This document shows positions 11,047-22,609 of a DNA stretch of 64,000 nucleotides, piece after piece. Origin of the DNA: Plasmodium brasilianum (lineage: Eukaryota; Apicomplexa; Aconoidasida; Haemosporida; Plasmodiidae); the NCBI RefSeq assembly GCF_023973825.1, contig NC_090125.1, positions 3,135,412 to 3,199,411 on the forward strand. Direction: 5' to 3'. Position numbers and translations under genes: made by a program. Below the pieces are notes generated by a model. That model saw nothing but the letters and a program-made list of their open reading frames with translations. It was not told where the DNA came from and did no database searches. Position 1 is the first letter of the stretch. Every line of letters starts with the position of its first letter.

Positions 11047-14000
11047 ATGATTCACGAAATAATTGTAAGCTTGATAGGGCAAACAGGAGATATAATTATT
11101 TTAGTGGACAAAAAAAGGGAAAAAACGACAAATGGAAGCAATATAAATATAGATGAATATGGGTTTGAAGTAAATAATAACATTCACATATTCCTTAATT
11201 CAGAAATAAAAATAATCAACGAGATAGTGGAATTAGGTTACTATTTTTACATAATAAATATCTTTTGCTTGTTAGTTAAAAAGAATACAATTTATAAAGA
11301 TTTAACACATATACACAAATTTAATAAATTAAATGCAGAAAAAAAGAGAAAAAAAAAAAGAAAAAAAAAAAGAGATGATTGTATGAATGAAAACTTACAA
11401 GGAGACGACAACAGCTCAAGTTATGCTAGTTCGTCTTCCTTCAGTTCTTCTTCAGATGAATCCTCCTCATATGATGAAGAATCAGAAGACAGTAATAATT
11501 TAAGTAATTCTTATAAAAAAAGAAAGTTCGAAAAAAAGAATGAAATAAATAATTATTTTGGTGTAATATTGAAAAATATAAAAAGCTTAAATAATGCAAG
11601 TCCCTACGGATATTATGCTAATGGTTTATGCAATGAAATAAATAAATTTATGAGAAGATATTTAAAAACAATTAGTGAAATAGAAGAATATATAAATAAC
11701 AACAGTAACACACCATTAACACAAATACTAACAATGCTAGAAAAAAAAAGAGAGGAAATAATAATAATAATAAATATTATAAAAAATTATTTAGAGTTTC
11801 AAAGAAAGGAAGAACAGAATATAGTGGAGGGAGAAAGTAGAAATAAAACAAAAGAAATTTTAGATTTCTTGTATGAAAAATGTTTAAGTGGAAATTCAAG
11901 AATTAAGAATATTTATCACAAATATTTTAAAAATTTAGGAAAAATATTATTGCATCAAATTTTTTCATGGATACTTTATGGTCAATTGTTAGATCCATAT
12001 TGTGAGTTTTTTATTCAGAAAAGACAATTTATTTATTCTGATGATAAGAAAGTATTTTTGTCCCCTGAAGAATTATATGAAAATTTAACATTAACTAATG
12101 TGCAGAGTTTAAATTTTGAATGGAATTATTTATTTTTTCAATCACTCTCTAATTTGCCAGATTGTTGTATAGATAAAATTACTGGTAGGAAAATACTGTT
12201 TATAGGAAAATCAATTCGAATATTAATTAGAAGCAATAAATGGAATACTAGTGATATCATTAAATTGTTTTCGATTACTCAGATATTGTCCAAAGCGTTT
12301 GATCAAACATCCAGGAGGGGTTATAAAAAAAGAGGGGACTATTATTATATAGATACTACGGCTGTGAGTTATGAAAATGATATTAGTAGTCAGAGTCGTA
12401 TGAATAATGTAAGAAGTGTGAATAATATAAACAACACGATTAAAGAAAATGATGTAAAAATTGCAAACGGAATAAATACAATCACAAATGATTATGTACC
12501 CCCATTTAGCATTTCAAGCTCTAGTGACTCTGATAGTTCGTATGAACATTCATCTGACACGCAAAATGACTCTATAAATTTATATTGCAAAGAAATAATT
12601 GATATTACTATCGAAAAGATCAGAAGCATAATAGCTTATAAATTGTGGAAATACATAGTTAAAGATATAAATTTAATAAAAATATTTGACCTATTTAAAG
12701 ATATATATTTATTAAATAATGGTGATTTTTATGATTATTTTTTAGATAAATCATGGTCTCTAATGCATACACCTCCAAATTCTAAAAATGAAATTCTTTT
12801 AAAAATTTTAGCTTGGAAAAGTTCTTGTGTGTCAGTAGAAGATTACTGTAAATCGAAATATGAAAATAAAAAAGATAAATTACTTTTAGAGAAATATGAA
12901 GACGCATTATTTACCGAATGTACGAATGATGAAAATGAATATAATTTCTTTAATAGCTCAAATAGATTTCATTTTGATGCAGATAATTCTGAAAATATTA
13001 TTTCCAAGTATTTCTACCCAAGGATATCATACAAGAAATTTTCCTATGATTCATTTGAAAGAGAAAAACATGATAATTTAATATTAGGTGGTATGAGCTA
13101 TATATATGATAAAAAAATTGTGTTAAATGATTTTTTTAGAGGAATACAAACTTTGTATAAGAAAAAGTATTATGATTATGATAACATTTTTAGCGTATGC
13201 ATAAACAATTATAGGCAACAAATATTAAGAGGGTTTAAACATGGTTTTGATTTTTCAGTTAATTTTAATAATTTTTTTGACAACCAATTTGTGCATAATG
13301 AAAATAAAGAGGTGAATGTGGAAGGAGTAGGTGTGAAAAGTGATAATACGAATCAAATACAAAATGGAGATAATTTTCTTGTTGGTTGTTGTTTTGCCTT
13401 AGTTATTCATTCAATGAAAAATCCTTTGCTTTATAAAACGGATGTATTAAGTCGTTCTTTGGGGTATTGGGGATCTTTAGGTGATTGCCTATCTGTTGAA
13501 ATAAAAGTAAAATTTTATGAAAAGAAAACTAGCGAACAGGATAAAATGTCTCAACTTAGTATAAATGCTAGTATTGAGTATGGAAATAATTTAAATAGCG
13601 TAATATTAGGAGATGTGGAAATAGAAGTTTCTCTCTACATAGGGGGAAAGGGTATATCATCATTCGTTCATAATAGCAACAGTTATACTGTTGATTATAC
13701 GAAAGAGTCTATTTTGAATAACAAGTTATTAGCAGATAATATAAATCAAGAAAAGATATGGATCTATGAAAATATGAAGAAAGATGAAAATTATTTTAAA
13801 AAGAGAAATATAAATAATGTAAATATAATAGATCAGGATAATTTAACGAATGGAACCCCCCAAGGGAATAGTAATAATAATAATGATAAAGAGACGACAT
13901 TACCTGTGTTAAAAATTCAGAGCAATAAACAAATTTTTCACGATATAAATAAAAATACATTAACCAAATTTCGTGTGAGAATAAACTGCTTAAAACATTC

Positions 14001-16940
14001 CTTTAGCGTATATATACAGAAATTAGATGAATACAACATAAATTTGAATACTCCAAAAAATAAAATAAAACCAATTATTCATATAAGAGCTTTAGATATG
14101 ACACAAGCCTTCACCTTAGATATTGGAAATGGTTACATAGGTTTTTATACTTGCCCAATATTATTTAAGCATAAATTGTTAAAAAAAAAAAGTAAGCTAA
14201 ATGAATGGTTCAAAAGATTTTATAGTGACACATTAAGTGCTGATTCGACCATTTACCAGGACTTTTTTAACATGGGTAATGAAAAAAATAAAGAAGCCAT
14301 ACAGAACGAGCTTAAAAATATAAATAAAATAATCCTTTATAGCAAGCGTAATAACAACACGAAGGATGAATTTGCTACCCTTAATACTCAGAAGAAAAAA
14401 AAAAAAGCACTAATGGTAGCGATGATTGTGGTGGTACTAGTAGGGACCTATCGAAAAACGTACTTTTATTTAGTTCCCATGATTGTTCAGTGGAAATATA
14501 TAAATGGTTTCACCAATCGTATAAATCACCCATAGAAATTCCCGAAGTTGATGTAGACAATGAAACATTAATATTTTATGATAAGCAAATAAATAAAAAT
14601 ATAAAAATTCATAGTGGGTTGAATTTATGGAATAACGTGGAAATACATTTTAAACTTACGTGGCCAATTGCTTTAATTATTAATACGAATACTATATATA
14701 CGTATAATTCAATTTTCCAATTTTTGTTTCTTTTAGGTAGAATTTATTATAATTTGAAAATTTTGTGTTATCATAATAGGCATTTATATAAATATTTAAA
14801 TTATAAAAAGGGTGCCTTGTTATTTTCTTATTTGTTCTCTATTAGGTATAAAATGCAATTTTTCTTTTTTCATTTGATTAAATATTTACAAGAGGATATT
14901 ATTAATTATGAATATAGACAGATGATTACGCAAATTCATAAATCAAAAGATTTTGAATATACTAAATCTATTCACGATTTGTACATTTCTCAAGTAGCAA
15001 CAAAATGCTTTTTGCGTGTTCAAGATATAACCATCCCTTTGATGGAGTTAATAGATATTTCTTTTAAATTCTGTTATTTTTTTCAATGCTTGATAGAAAA
15101 CGAGTTGTTTACAGATATTCTAAATTATGAAATAAATGAAGAAGAGGATAGAAAAAAAGGGGATATTAATAAAAATGTGGGAAATGATTCCACTGATGAA
15201 AATATTAATGAGAATGATAATGATTTAAATCAAGTTATTGAAAAATTATTACAGTATAATGATATATTTAACGAAAAGTTAGCCTGCGTTTTGAACGAAA
15301 TGGTCAACGTAAGTGCTAACAGTAACCATGCCTACCTTGTCCATTTATTGACCATAATAGACTTCAATAACTACATAACTAAAATAAAGGATTCTATCAT
15401 AGGAAAGTCCAAAGGCGTAGGAGAAAATAGTGAAGATGAGAGAAGTAGTAAAAATATAATTGCAAAAGGAGAGGAATATAAAAATGAAAATGAACACGTA
15501 AATGAATATGAAAATAAAAATGAAGACGTAAATGAATATGAAAATAAAAATGAAGACGGAAATGAATATGAGAATAAAAATGAATACGAAAATGAATATG
15601 AAAATAAAAATGTGTGGCCACGGGATAAACGTGCAGAAAAGGGTGCTATAACTGGCAGGAATAATATTCATTTTAGCAAAAGAGATGATAACAAAATGGA
15701 ATATACAGATATAGAAAACATGAATATTAGTGATAACTATTACGTTGACAAGAGAGATATTTACTCAGGAAACCTTCAAAATGGTAATAACATTTCAATA
15801 ACTGGTATGTCTCATAACATTTCAGAAATAAACGAATTAGGTAATAGAAATAATAATTTTTTAAAGAAAAGAATAGTTAACAAATTTAGCAATTTGATTT
15901 ATAATAATAATTCTGATGAAAAGGAATACCAACATGGAGATGGAATAAATGAACATGACCAAAATAATATCTCAGTACAAAGTAACAAAAACATCTTGAA
16001 TGGAAATGTCAATGTAGCATATGAAGATAGCAGCTTCCGTAGATATAGCAATATAGATAATTATGATAATAATTATCAGAGTAATATTAATTACAACAGT
16101 GTTTACAACGATATTATTTATAATGATGCTAGTTATAACCGTAGCCACCAGACCAATAGCATTTACAATGATAGCAACAACAATAATAACAGTTATAACA
16201 GTTATAACGGTTATAGCAGCTATAACAGTCATAACAAATATAACAATTATAACATTCTAATTGACAAGTACTCAAATATATTGAATAGCTACATGAATAA
16301 TAGCAATAATAGTAACAATAACAGTAATTCAGTTTATAACTCTATCAAGAGCTATTCAAATAATTCCCATATGGATTCGTATAATTCTGTATTAGATGCA
16401 TCCAAATTAAAGCATATAAACCATATTTCTAATATACCAAATGAAAACAATAATGTTAATAATTTTAGTATGTATAACATAGAAATAGGTTTAAACAATA
16501 ACATATTAAATCAAGAAAATAATATCACAGGAAAGATTAATAATATGAAGCTGAAAATGGATTTAAATGATAACAAAAGTACCTTTGATCAAAATCCTTT
16601 GGGTATTAATAATAAAGATACGGAAAACAATAAAGGTAATAATAATAATGCAACAACTAATTTAAATAGCCTCATTGATTTAAATCTTAAAAAGAACTTT
16701 AATGTGCAAAATTTAATAGACAATTACAATTACAATTACGATATCTCATCTACTAATAATTCTTTTCACCCTTATAATATGGATAAATATAAAAGCAGCA
16801 ATAATAATAAATCTCAGTTGTATAACATTCCCAATATGTCTAATTATGGCAATATTCCATTAAATATTTATCAAAATGAAAACAATATAAGTGAAATGGA
16901 AGGAGATATTGATAGAGAAAAACACAAACATAATAAATGA
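11047..16940 (+). CDS. GCP4: Gamma-tubulin complex protein, GCP4 type (frameshifted at A12)
   Basis: Spc97/Spc98-family component of the microtubule-nucleating complex, expected at spindle poles. It starts MIHEIIVSLIGQTGDI, closely like the GCP4 N-terminus. GRIP1 features are LHQIFSWILYGQLLDPYCEF (about 302-321), KILFIGKSI (about 382) and LLNNGDFYDYFLDKS with MHTPP (about 555-580). GRIP2 features are LTWPIALIINTNTIYTYNSI (about 1203) and DFEYTKSIHDLYISQ (about 1301). An inserted beta-sandwich-like segment (about 776-1040) resembles L-type lectins. The first frame runs from 11047 to the A12 run at 14395-14406. The second frame, visible after the run as SDDCGGTSRDLSKNV, continues to 16940. One missing base would join them (about 1964 aa). 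The C-terminal 580 residues are Asn-rich low complexity. GCP4 is usually near 670 aa. A GTG at 11041 precedes the ATG and was not used. Confidence 0.85.
13372..14163 (+). other. ConA/L-type-lectin-like domain inside GCP4
   Basis: Residues about 776-1040 contain, in order, GCCFALVIHS, then LGYWGSLGDCLSVEIKVKF, an alternating-hydrophobic stretch, VRINCLKHSFSVYIQK and NGYIGFYTC. This order matches the strand signatures of L-type lectin/concanavalin-A-like domains: FALVIQ, LGYxGxxNSLAVEFD, a strand like VRIxYxxxxxxLSVYL, and YVGFTA. The match is by eye only. Such a domain between GRIP1 and GRIP2 is not part of GCPs in animals, plants or fungi as I know them. A SPRY or other beta-sandwich fold is the alternative. 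Confidence 0.5.
14395..14406 (+). other. A12 run at the GCP4 frameshift
   Basis: The reading frame before the run ends in Gln followed by Lys codons and then turns into an implausible Val/Met/Ile string ending at 14535. The frame one base back is open from just before the run and gives STNGSDDCGGTSRDLSKNV, leading directly into the GRIP2 domain. The span is one base short of an uninterrupted frame. A homopolymer undercall is the simplest cause. Confidence 0.85.
15479..15615 (+). repeat. Coding repeat, EYENKNEDVN units in GCP4 tail
   Basis: Imperfect tandem units of about 30 bp encode NKNEDVNEYE and variants (NKNEDGNEYE, NKNEYENEYE). They lie in the low-complexity tail after the GRIP2 domain. 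Further on (16030-16260) the tail contains dense Tyr/Asn/Ser codons of AAC/TAT/AGC type with no fixed unit. Confidence 0.85.
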
Positions 16941-18346
16941 TCAAATATTTGAGATATTTCTCCAAACAATAACATAAAAAAATTTATGAAAACTTGTGCT
17001 TCCTGTGCTTTATGCATGGTTTAAAACGAAATTTTTTCTGTTTATGTGAATATGTAGAAGTGTATATATACATATATAATACATGCATATGTATATACTT
17101 TATTAGGACTTCATTATGCCACTTTTTTGTTATGTACTTCTGTTGTAACACATCCACAACGTTTTTTTAGTTATAGATTTGTTTGTATACCTATCTATAT
17201 ATATATATATGTGCATGCATGTATATATGCCCATATATATATACACACGCTTCATCTATTCCTTGTGCCCAAGTATTTTTATATTAACATTTTCACCTCT
17301 TTGAGCTCTCTGCATTTTGTAAATCTATGAAAAGCATATTAGCTATTTTTTAGAAAAATATATGCGCATTTTTGTCATTGATACATGTGTATATATATGC
17401 ATACATATGTACTGAAGAGAAGTTATTTTTTATATCTCATTTTTTATTTTTCGTTATTATTTCATTCATTTATTCTTTATAAAATGGTGTTAATTATATA
17501 TAATGTACATGTTTAAACGAATAACACATTTAAAAAAAAAAACTACATAATGAACGAATTAAGTCCTATAATATAAAAGAAGGTTGTTTAGTTATAGTTC
17601 TGCTATTATTTTGTAAAAATTTTCCACATTTCTTTGTTAATGTTGGTTTTTTTTTTGTTTTTTTTTTTTTCACCCTTTGAAGTGTGATTTCACAACGTGA
17701 CTGATAAATTGAGAATTGCAAAGTTGAGTATGTTTATAGAAATATACTTATAATTCAAACTTCATAATGTTGAAACGTTTATTTTATCAGTTGGGTACAG
17801 CATACAAACATTGATTTCAGTAAAAGCAGATAGTATTCCTTATGTACACAAAGCCCAAAATTAAAAAGTGTAAAGAAAAATGTTCACATAAAAATTAGGC
17901 GCGGAAATTACTCAATAATCTTAAAATTTTTTTAATAGCTAACTGATTTCCGTATGCACTTGAAATTTTTTGCCCCTTTTTAATTTTCTGCTAGTATAGG
18001 AAGAATTGTGCACATAATATATACAAATAAGTGCTCGGCAAAATGCTTTTGTTCCATTTTCATTCTCGACAAAGTATAGTAATGCATCCATAAAAGTGAA
18101 GCACAAATTGTATAAATTTTTCATTTCTTAACAACACTTATGTAATTTTATTATTCTAGTTTCAATTTTTTGTAAATATTTATAGCAATACATATAAGAG
18201 TACATATATAGATGTACATATGAACATACTTTTGTTAGGAATTGGCTTGAGAAGTTAAGATATTTTTTTTCCACCCAGAAGCTAAAAAATAACAGTGTAT
18301 AGGATATACATATATATATGTATATACATGCATATATATACAGTAT
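16941..18346. other. Intergenic, GCP4 to PARN
   Basis: About 1.4 kb between plus-strand genes, with TATA/TGCATG-rich alternating stretches at 17060-17260 and 18300-18345. A slightly GC-richer patch at 17795-17910 has no recognisable RNA fold or snoRNA boxes. No gene called. Confidence 0.6.
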
Positions 18347-20929
18347 ATGATGTCAAATGTATTGAATTACTTTTTTAAAAATTTTGTTTTAAAAGAAAAA
18401 AAAACGTTCTTGAGATATAATACATCAAAAAGAAGATATTCGAAAATAACAAGTGTTAATATAAATAATTGGAATAATATCCATAAAGAAATAATAAACA
18501 AGATTAATGACAGTGATTTTGTTTCTATTGATGTTGAGTATACAGGATTACATTTAAAGGATGAAAGATATATATCTATCGATTCAAGTTATGAAGCACA
18601 TTGTTATGGAGCAAAGTCTTTTTTTCCATGCCAAATTGGAATAACTATTGCTAAAAAAAAGGATGTAATAATAACACATGACAACTATGAAGGAGGAAAA
18701 GAGAATACTATGATTAAAAGGAACATACAGAACATTAAAGTGGAAGGAAATAATGAAGAAAAGAGGAAAAAATACGATTTAGAAAAGAGGTGTCAAGAAT
18801 GGGATATATCCCCTTATTGTATTTATGTATTTCCAAAAGAAAATAAATATTTTAGTGTATCGACAACAACTCTTATTTTTTTAAGGGAAAATAATTTTGA
18901 TTTTAATGAATGGATATTTAATGGTGTAGGATATTTAAGACCAAATGAGGAGGAAGAAAAAAAGAAAAACATTTTTGAGAAAATTGATGAGTTAAAAAAT
19001 TTTCTGAATAAGTGTAACTCAAATGAGTGCAGTAGGAAAGTAAATGAAAATGAAGAGGTACCGAGAGAATCAAAAGAAAAAAAAGAAAAAAATATGGATA
19101 TAAAGAAAATCATTCAAGAAATAGAAAATTATAAAATTGTTGACGAAGAAGACAAAGAAGCGGTTGTTCAAATAATAAAAAAAATTGGTATTTGGCTGAA
19201 TAGTGAAACAAAGGCATCCATTGTAAATTACTCCAATAATCATATAAAGAGTAAAGTAAAATTTCCAACACAAATCAGTGAAGAAAATACACGAATTTTA
19301 CTTGAATCAAAAAATGGGGAAGAATCCCCTCTTCATTTAAAAAAGATGTATACTCAAAAGAATGACATAAAAAGTGATAGCTTTGATGATGCAAACAATA
19401 GCTATTTTATTAAGGGGCTTTTTGACAAGGGGGAAGTTAACATTTACCAAAATAATGCATGTGATTCGTTAGATATTGAAGGGAAGAACGAGAATGGTAT
19501 CATATGTAATAGGAGTAGCAGTAATCGCAGCAGTAATCGCAGCAGCAATCGCAGCAGCAATCGCAGCAGCAGTGATAGCACCAATTGTGGAAAACCTTGC
19601 GATGATGAAAACGCGGGAAGGAGTGAAAAGATGTTCAGCGGTTTTCGAAACGCAAATAACTTTGATGATTACTCACCTAATTATCCCTTATACATAGAAA
19701 TAGAGAACCCATATCTTCGACTTCTTGCACATACATTAATAACCAAGTATTTTAATTCTATTTTCTGTATATCGGTGAAAGTGAACAATAAGAAACATTT
19801 AGCTATTTATAGAAGTGAAAAGGATTCATATAAAGAACAAATAAGAGCATTTCAGTTAGAGATAGAAAAAATAAATCAAACCATTGGTGTAAGACTATTA
19901 TTTGATGAAATTATAAAAAATAAAAAAATAATCACAGGTCATAATTGTTTTTATGATATTTTACATATATATCAAACATTCTATCATGATTTACCAACAT
20001 CGATAAGTATATTTAAAAAAAAATGGATAGAATTATTTCCATATACATTTGACACCAAATACATGAATGAAACCAATGAATATCTGTATGCATTAAATGG
20101 ACCAGCGACATTAAAGGGTTTATGTGATTATATGGCTTCCTTAATTTCGTCAAGTAATGACTTTGATTTTTTTTTTAATTTTATAAATGGACATTTAGAT
20201 CTTCCTCAATGTTATGTCCAATTTGTAAATAAAAAAAATGACAGCCCACGTTTAAATGAGGAAGGATACAGCATGATTGATAATGTTGGCAGTAATGATC
20301 AGAATAATGAGGAAGATGAAAACAGATGCTTGGAAAATGATAGAATTTCTACCTATTGTGAAAATAAGATAAAGAATGTAACGTGTGAAACTGAAGAAAA
20401 AACATGTTCACAGCTGAATAACACCAATAATAACATGAATAATGTACCAAGGAGTGATGAACATAATGCTGGTTATGATAGTCTTTTAACATGTTTACTT
20501 TTTATATTTCAGTGTCATTACATTTTAAAAAAAAATAATATTATGTGGAGCGATATTTATTTTAACAGAAAAAATAATAGCAATGAAAGCGCTAAATGCT
20601 TTTTTGATATTTTTTCAAGTATGTGTAACAAAATAAAAATTGTAAAAACTCAACCAAATGTTATTTCTTTAACTAGCGCTGATAATTATGAAATGGCAAG
20701 GCATTTTTATATGTATGATTATCCAACGTATTTTAAAAAATGGGAAATAATGAAAATTTGGTCCCCTATTTGGATATCATTAAATAAGGTAGATGATCAC
20801 TCTTGTTGGATAATTGCCAAAAGTGATGAGGACGCGAAAAATATTAAAATGATATACAAAATGTTGCAAAACCCTCAATTTAAGTTATGTACATATGAGG
20901 AATATTTAAATAAGTTCAAATCTAAGTAG
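18347..20929 (+). CDS. PARN: Poly(A)-specific ribonuclease, PARN type
   Basis: DEDD-family 3'-5' exoribonuclease that shortens poly(A) tails; 860 aa, single exon. Catalytic residues are visible: FVSIDVEYTG with Asp62 and Glu64; TGHNCFYDILHIYQTFY with Asp537; FDTKYMNET; and the late HNAGYD with His706 and Asp711, the DEDDh pattern. PARN-specific sequence includes AKSFFPCQIGITI and YCIYVFPKENKYFS, then NNFDFNEWIFNGVGYL followed by an acidic run. Two low-complexity insertions (about 205-460 and 640-700) separate the catalytic blocks; the first contains NRSS repeats. The first 35 residues are basic and aromatic with little acid, which could be a mitochondrial presequence. ATGs at 18347 and 18350 are both possible starts. 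A CAF1 nuclease is excluded by the PARN-specific blocks. Confidence 0.9.
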   Translation: MMSNVLNYFFKNFVLKEKKTFLRYNTSKRRYSKITSVNINNWNNIHKEIINKINDSDFVSIDVEYTGLHLKDERYISIDSSYEAHCYGAKSFFPCQIGITIAKKKDVIITHDNYEGGKENTMIKRNIQNIKVEGNNEEKRKKYDLEKRCQEWDISPYCIYVFPKENKYFSVSTTTLIFLRENNFDFNEWIFNGVGYLRPNEEEEKKKNIFEKIDELKNFLNKCNSNECSRKVNENEEVPRESKEKKEKNMDIKKIIQEIENYKIVDEEDKEAVVQIIKKIGIWLNSETKASIVNYSNNHIKSKVKFPTQISEENTRILLESKNGEESPLHLKKMYTQKNDIKSDSFDDANNSYFIKGLFDKGEVNIYQNNACDSLDIEGKNENGIICNRSSSNRSSNRSSNRSSNRSSSDSTNCGKPCDDENAGRSEKMFSGFRNANNFDDYSPNYPLYIEIENPYLRLLAHTLITKYFNSIFCISVKVNNKKHLAIYRSEKDSYKEQIRAFQLEIEKINQTIGVRLLFDEIIKNKKIITGHNCFYDILHIYQTFYHDLPTSISIFKKKWIELFPYTFDTKYMNETNEYLYALNGPATLKGLCDYMASLISSSNDFDFFFNFINGHLDLPQCYVQFVNKKNDSPRLNEEGYSMIDNVGSNDQNNEEDENRCLENDRISTYCENKIKNVTCETEEKTCSQLNNTNNNMNNVPRSDEHNAGYDSLLTCLLFIFQCHYILKKNNIMWSDIYFNRKNNSNESAKCFFDIFSSMCNKIKIVKTQPNVISLTSADNYEMARHFYMYDYPTYFKKWEIMKIWSPIWISLNKVDDHSCWIIAKSDEDAKNIKMIYKMLQNPQFKLCTYEEYLNKFKSK
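19516..19579 (+). repeat. 12-bp coding repeat (NRSS) in PARN
   Basis: Tandem units close to AATCGCAGCAGC encode NRSS four times, ending in SSSDST. The unit is notably GC-rich for this genome because it uses CGC for Arg. It sits in the insertion between the first two catalytic blocks. Confidence 0.85.
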
Positions 20930-22609
20930 CGAAGTCCATACGTTTGCGGTTTATATTTGTGTGTTATGTGTGTTTTTGTATGCATGTATATATATGTGCG
21001 GGCTTATAAATATATATATTTGTGTGCGTGTATATATACATACTGCTTCACTCTGCATAAATGACAAAAAATGACTCATATATGATGATGAAAGCATCAC
21101 ATTCGTATAATTTTTTTTTTCTTATTACTTTTTTATTGCTTTTTCTCTTTTTTTTTTTCTTTTTTTTCTTTTTTTTCTTTTTCCCATCTTTTTAATTCTA
21201 ACAAATTACTTAATAAATTTTAAAATATTTTTTTTAAAATGACTTTTGTTTAAATTTCAAAATTTTTAACTCGTGTACAAATTTTATTTCACTAAAAGAA
21301 AAGGAATACCTCCGCATTCCAAATATTTTCTGGGTATATTTTGCATTAGTATATGTGTGTAACATATGACATTTATATAGTTCACAAGCTTATCCCAACA
21401 CGATTACCCGTATAACACATTAAAGGAAAATAACGCTGGAATTCTTATATGCTAAGGATGTTTAACTAAGGCCAATTTTCGAATGAATTATTACAAAGTA
21501 TGATACATATATATATATATATATGTATATATACATGACTAGTATAATTATTATTTTTACTTTTTTTCACGTTCATTTTTGTCAATTTTTGAAAAAATAA
21601 AAAGAACAGGTTAAAATGGAAAAATGGATGCACATAAATAATGTACAAAACGGCATATGCTACAATAACAATGATGTTTTAATTAAAAGAAAAAAGAATA
21701 CGGAGAAGATAATATAATGAAGGCGTGTGTCTATATATTTTATAGCAAAAGTATGTTCATTTTTATAAGGTTAAGGATATCATCATACTTAACTGTTTTC
21801 TATATATGTGCGTATAAATGCATTCATGTTTAAATGGTATGCATTATCACTTTTTCCAGATAGTTCTAATGTTCAGTATATTAACTCAAAAAAAAAAAAA
21901 AAAGGAAAAGAAAAGAAAAGAAAAGAAAAGAAAAAGAAAAGAAGAATAAGAAGAAGCGCTTATATATATATGAACTATGGACGTACATTAGTTCGTCGAA
22001 AAAATAAAATATTTCCGTGAATCGTGCGTGTTTTTTACATATGCTTTGAAATATTGTCGATATAAATATTAACTTTCAAAAGTTATAACTCTTTTACCCC
22101 TTCATATATTTTTTCTTAACAATTGTACTTTTTGTTTCATTTAATTTCTCTTCTTTTCCTTTTGGGTTATTTCGTTTCACATTCCCGTTTTTTATTTTAT
22201 TTTTCACCACTTTGATTATTTCAAATAACTGAGAAAAGTTGTAAAATACGAACAGGGCTTTAATGAAACATTAACTTATTTATAATTGTGCTCTTTAAAA
22301 AGGGCTTCTCAATAATAAGTATGAAGAAAAAACTTTTAATATGGTTTTCATTCAATTAAATTTAAAAAATGTATACATTTGTGAGAAAATAAGGAAAAAA
22401 ATATAACATATACAAGTGTTACATTCAGTAAAAAAAAAAAAAAAAAAATGAAAATGAAAAATAGAGACTTTTAAGTAGAAAATATCAAAATAAATATAAG
22501 ATAAATTTAAAACATGAATAAATTATTTTGCATGTCAAAATAATTTCCTTAGAAGGCTTTTTATTTTTTTATACTATTATCCGTACCTTATTCTAAATTA
22601 TGATGAAAT
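20930..22609. other. Intergenic, PARN to WD40 gene
   Basis: About 1.7 kb. A pyrimidine tract at 21111-21186 follows the PARN stop. A less AT-rich patch at 21300-21480 has a weak 5-bp hairpin (GGAAT at 21302 with ATTCC) but no recognisable RNA. An A-rich purine microsatellite with GAAAA units lies at 21891-21957. A25-type runs occur near 22430. A short out-of-frame uORF (22600-22617) overlaps the downstream ATG. Confidence 0.6.
21891..21957 (+). repeat. Purine microsatellite, GAAAA units
   Basis: An A15 run followed by several GAAAA units and then GAA-rich sequence, all purine on the plus strand. It is intergenic, about 650 bp upstream of the WD40 start. Confidence 0.9.

Noticed and set aside
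14348..14391. 44-bp GT-AG intron as explanation for the GCP4 frame change
   Set aside because: Phase works, but the length is below any intron in this window and the removed segment reads as coding; an A-run indel is simpler.
15345..15671. Minus-strand Phe/Ile/Val repeat frame
   Set aside because: Antisense shadow of the EYENKNED repeat in GCP4.
17680..17910. Possible C/D-box snoRNA near a CTGA motif
   Set aside because: No convincing C box (RTGATGA) at a suitable distance and no terminal stem.
21300..21480. Less AT-rich intergenic patch as an RNA gene
   Set aside because: Only a 5-bp hairpin and no tRNA boxes or snRNA motifs.
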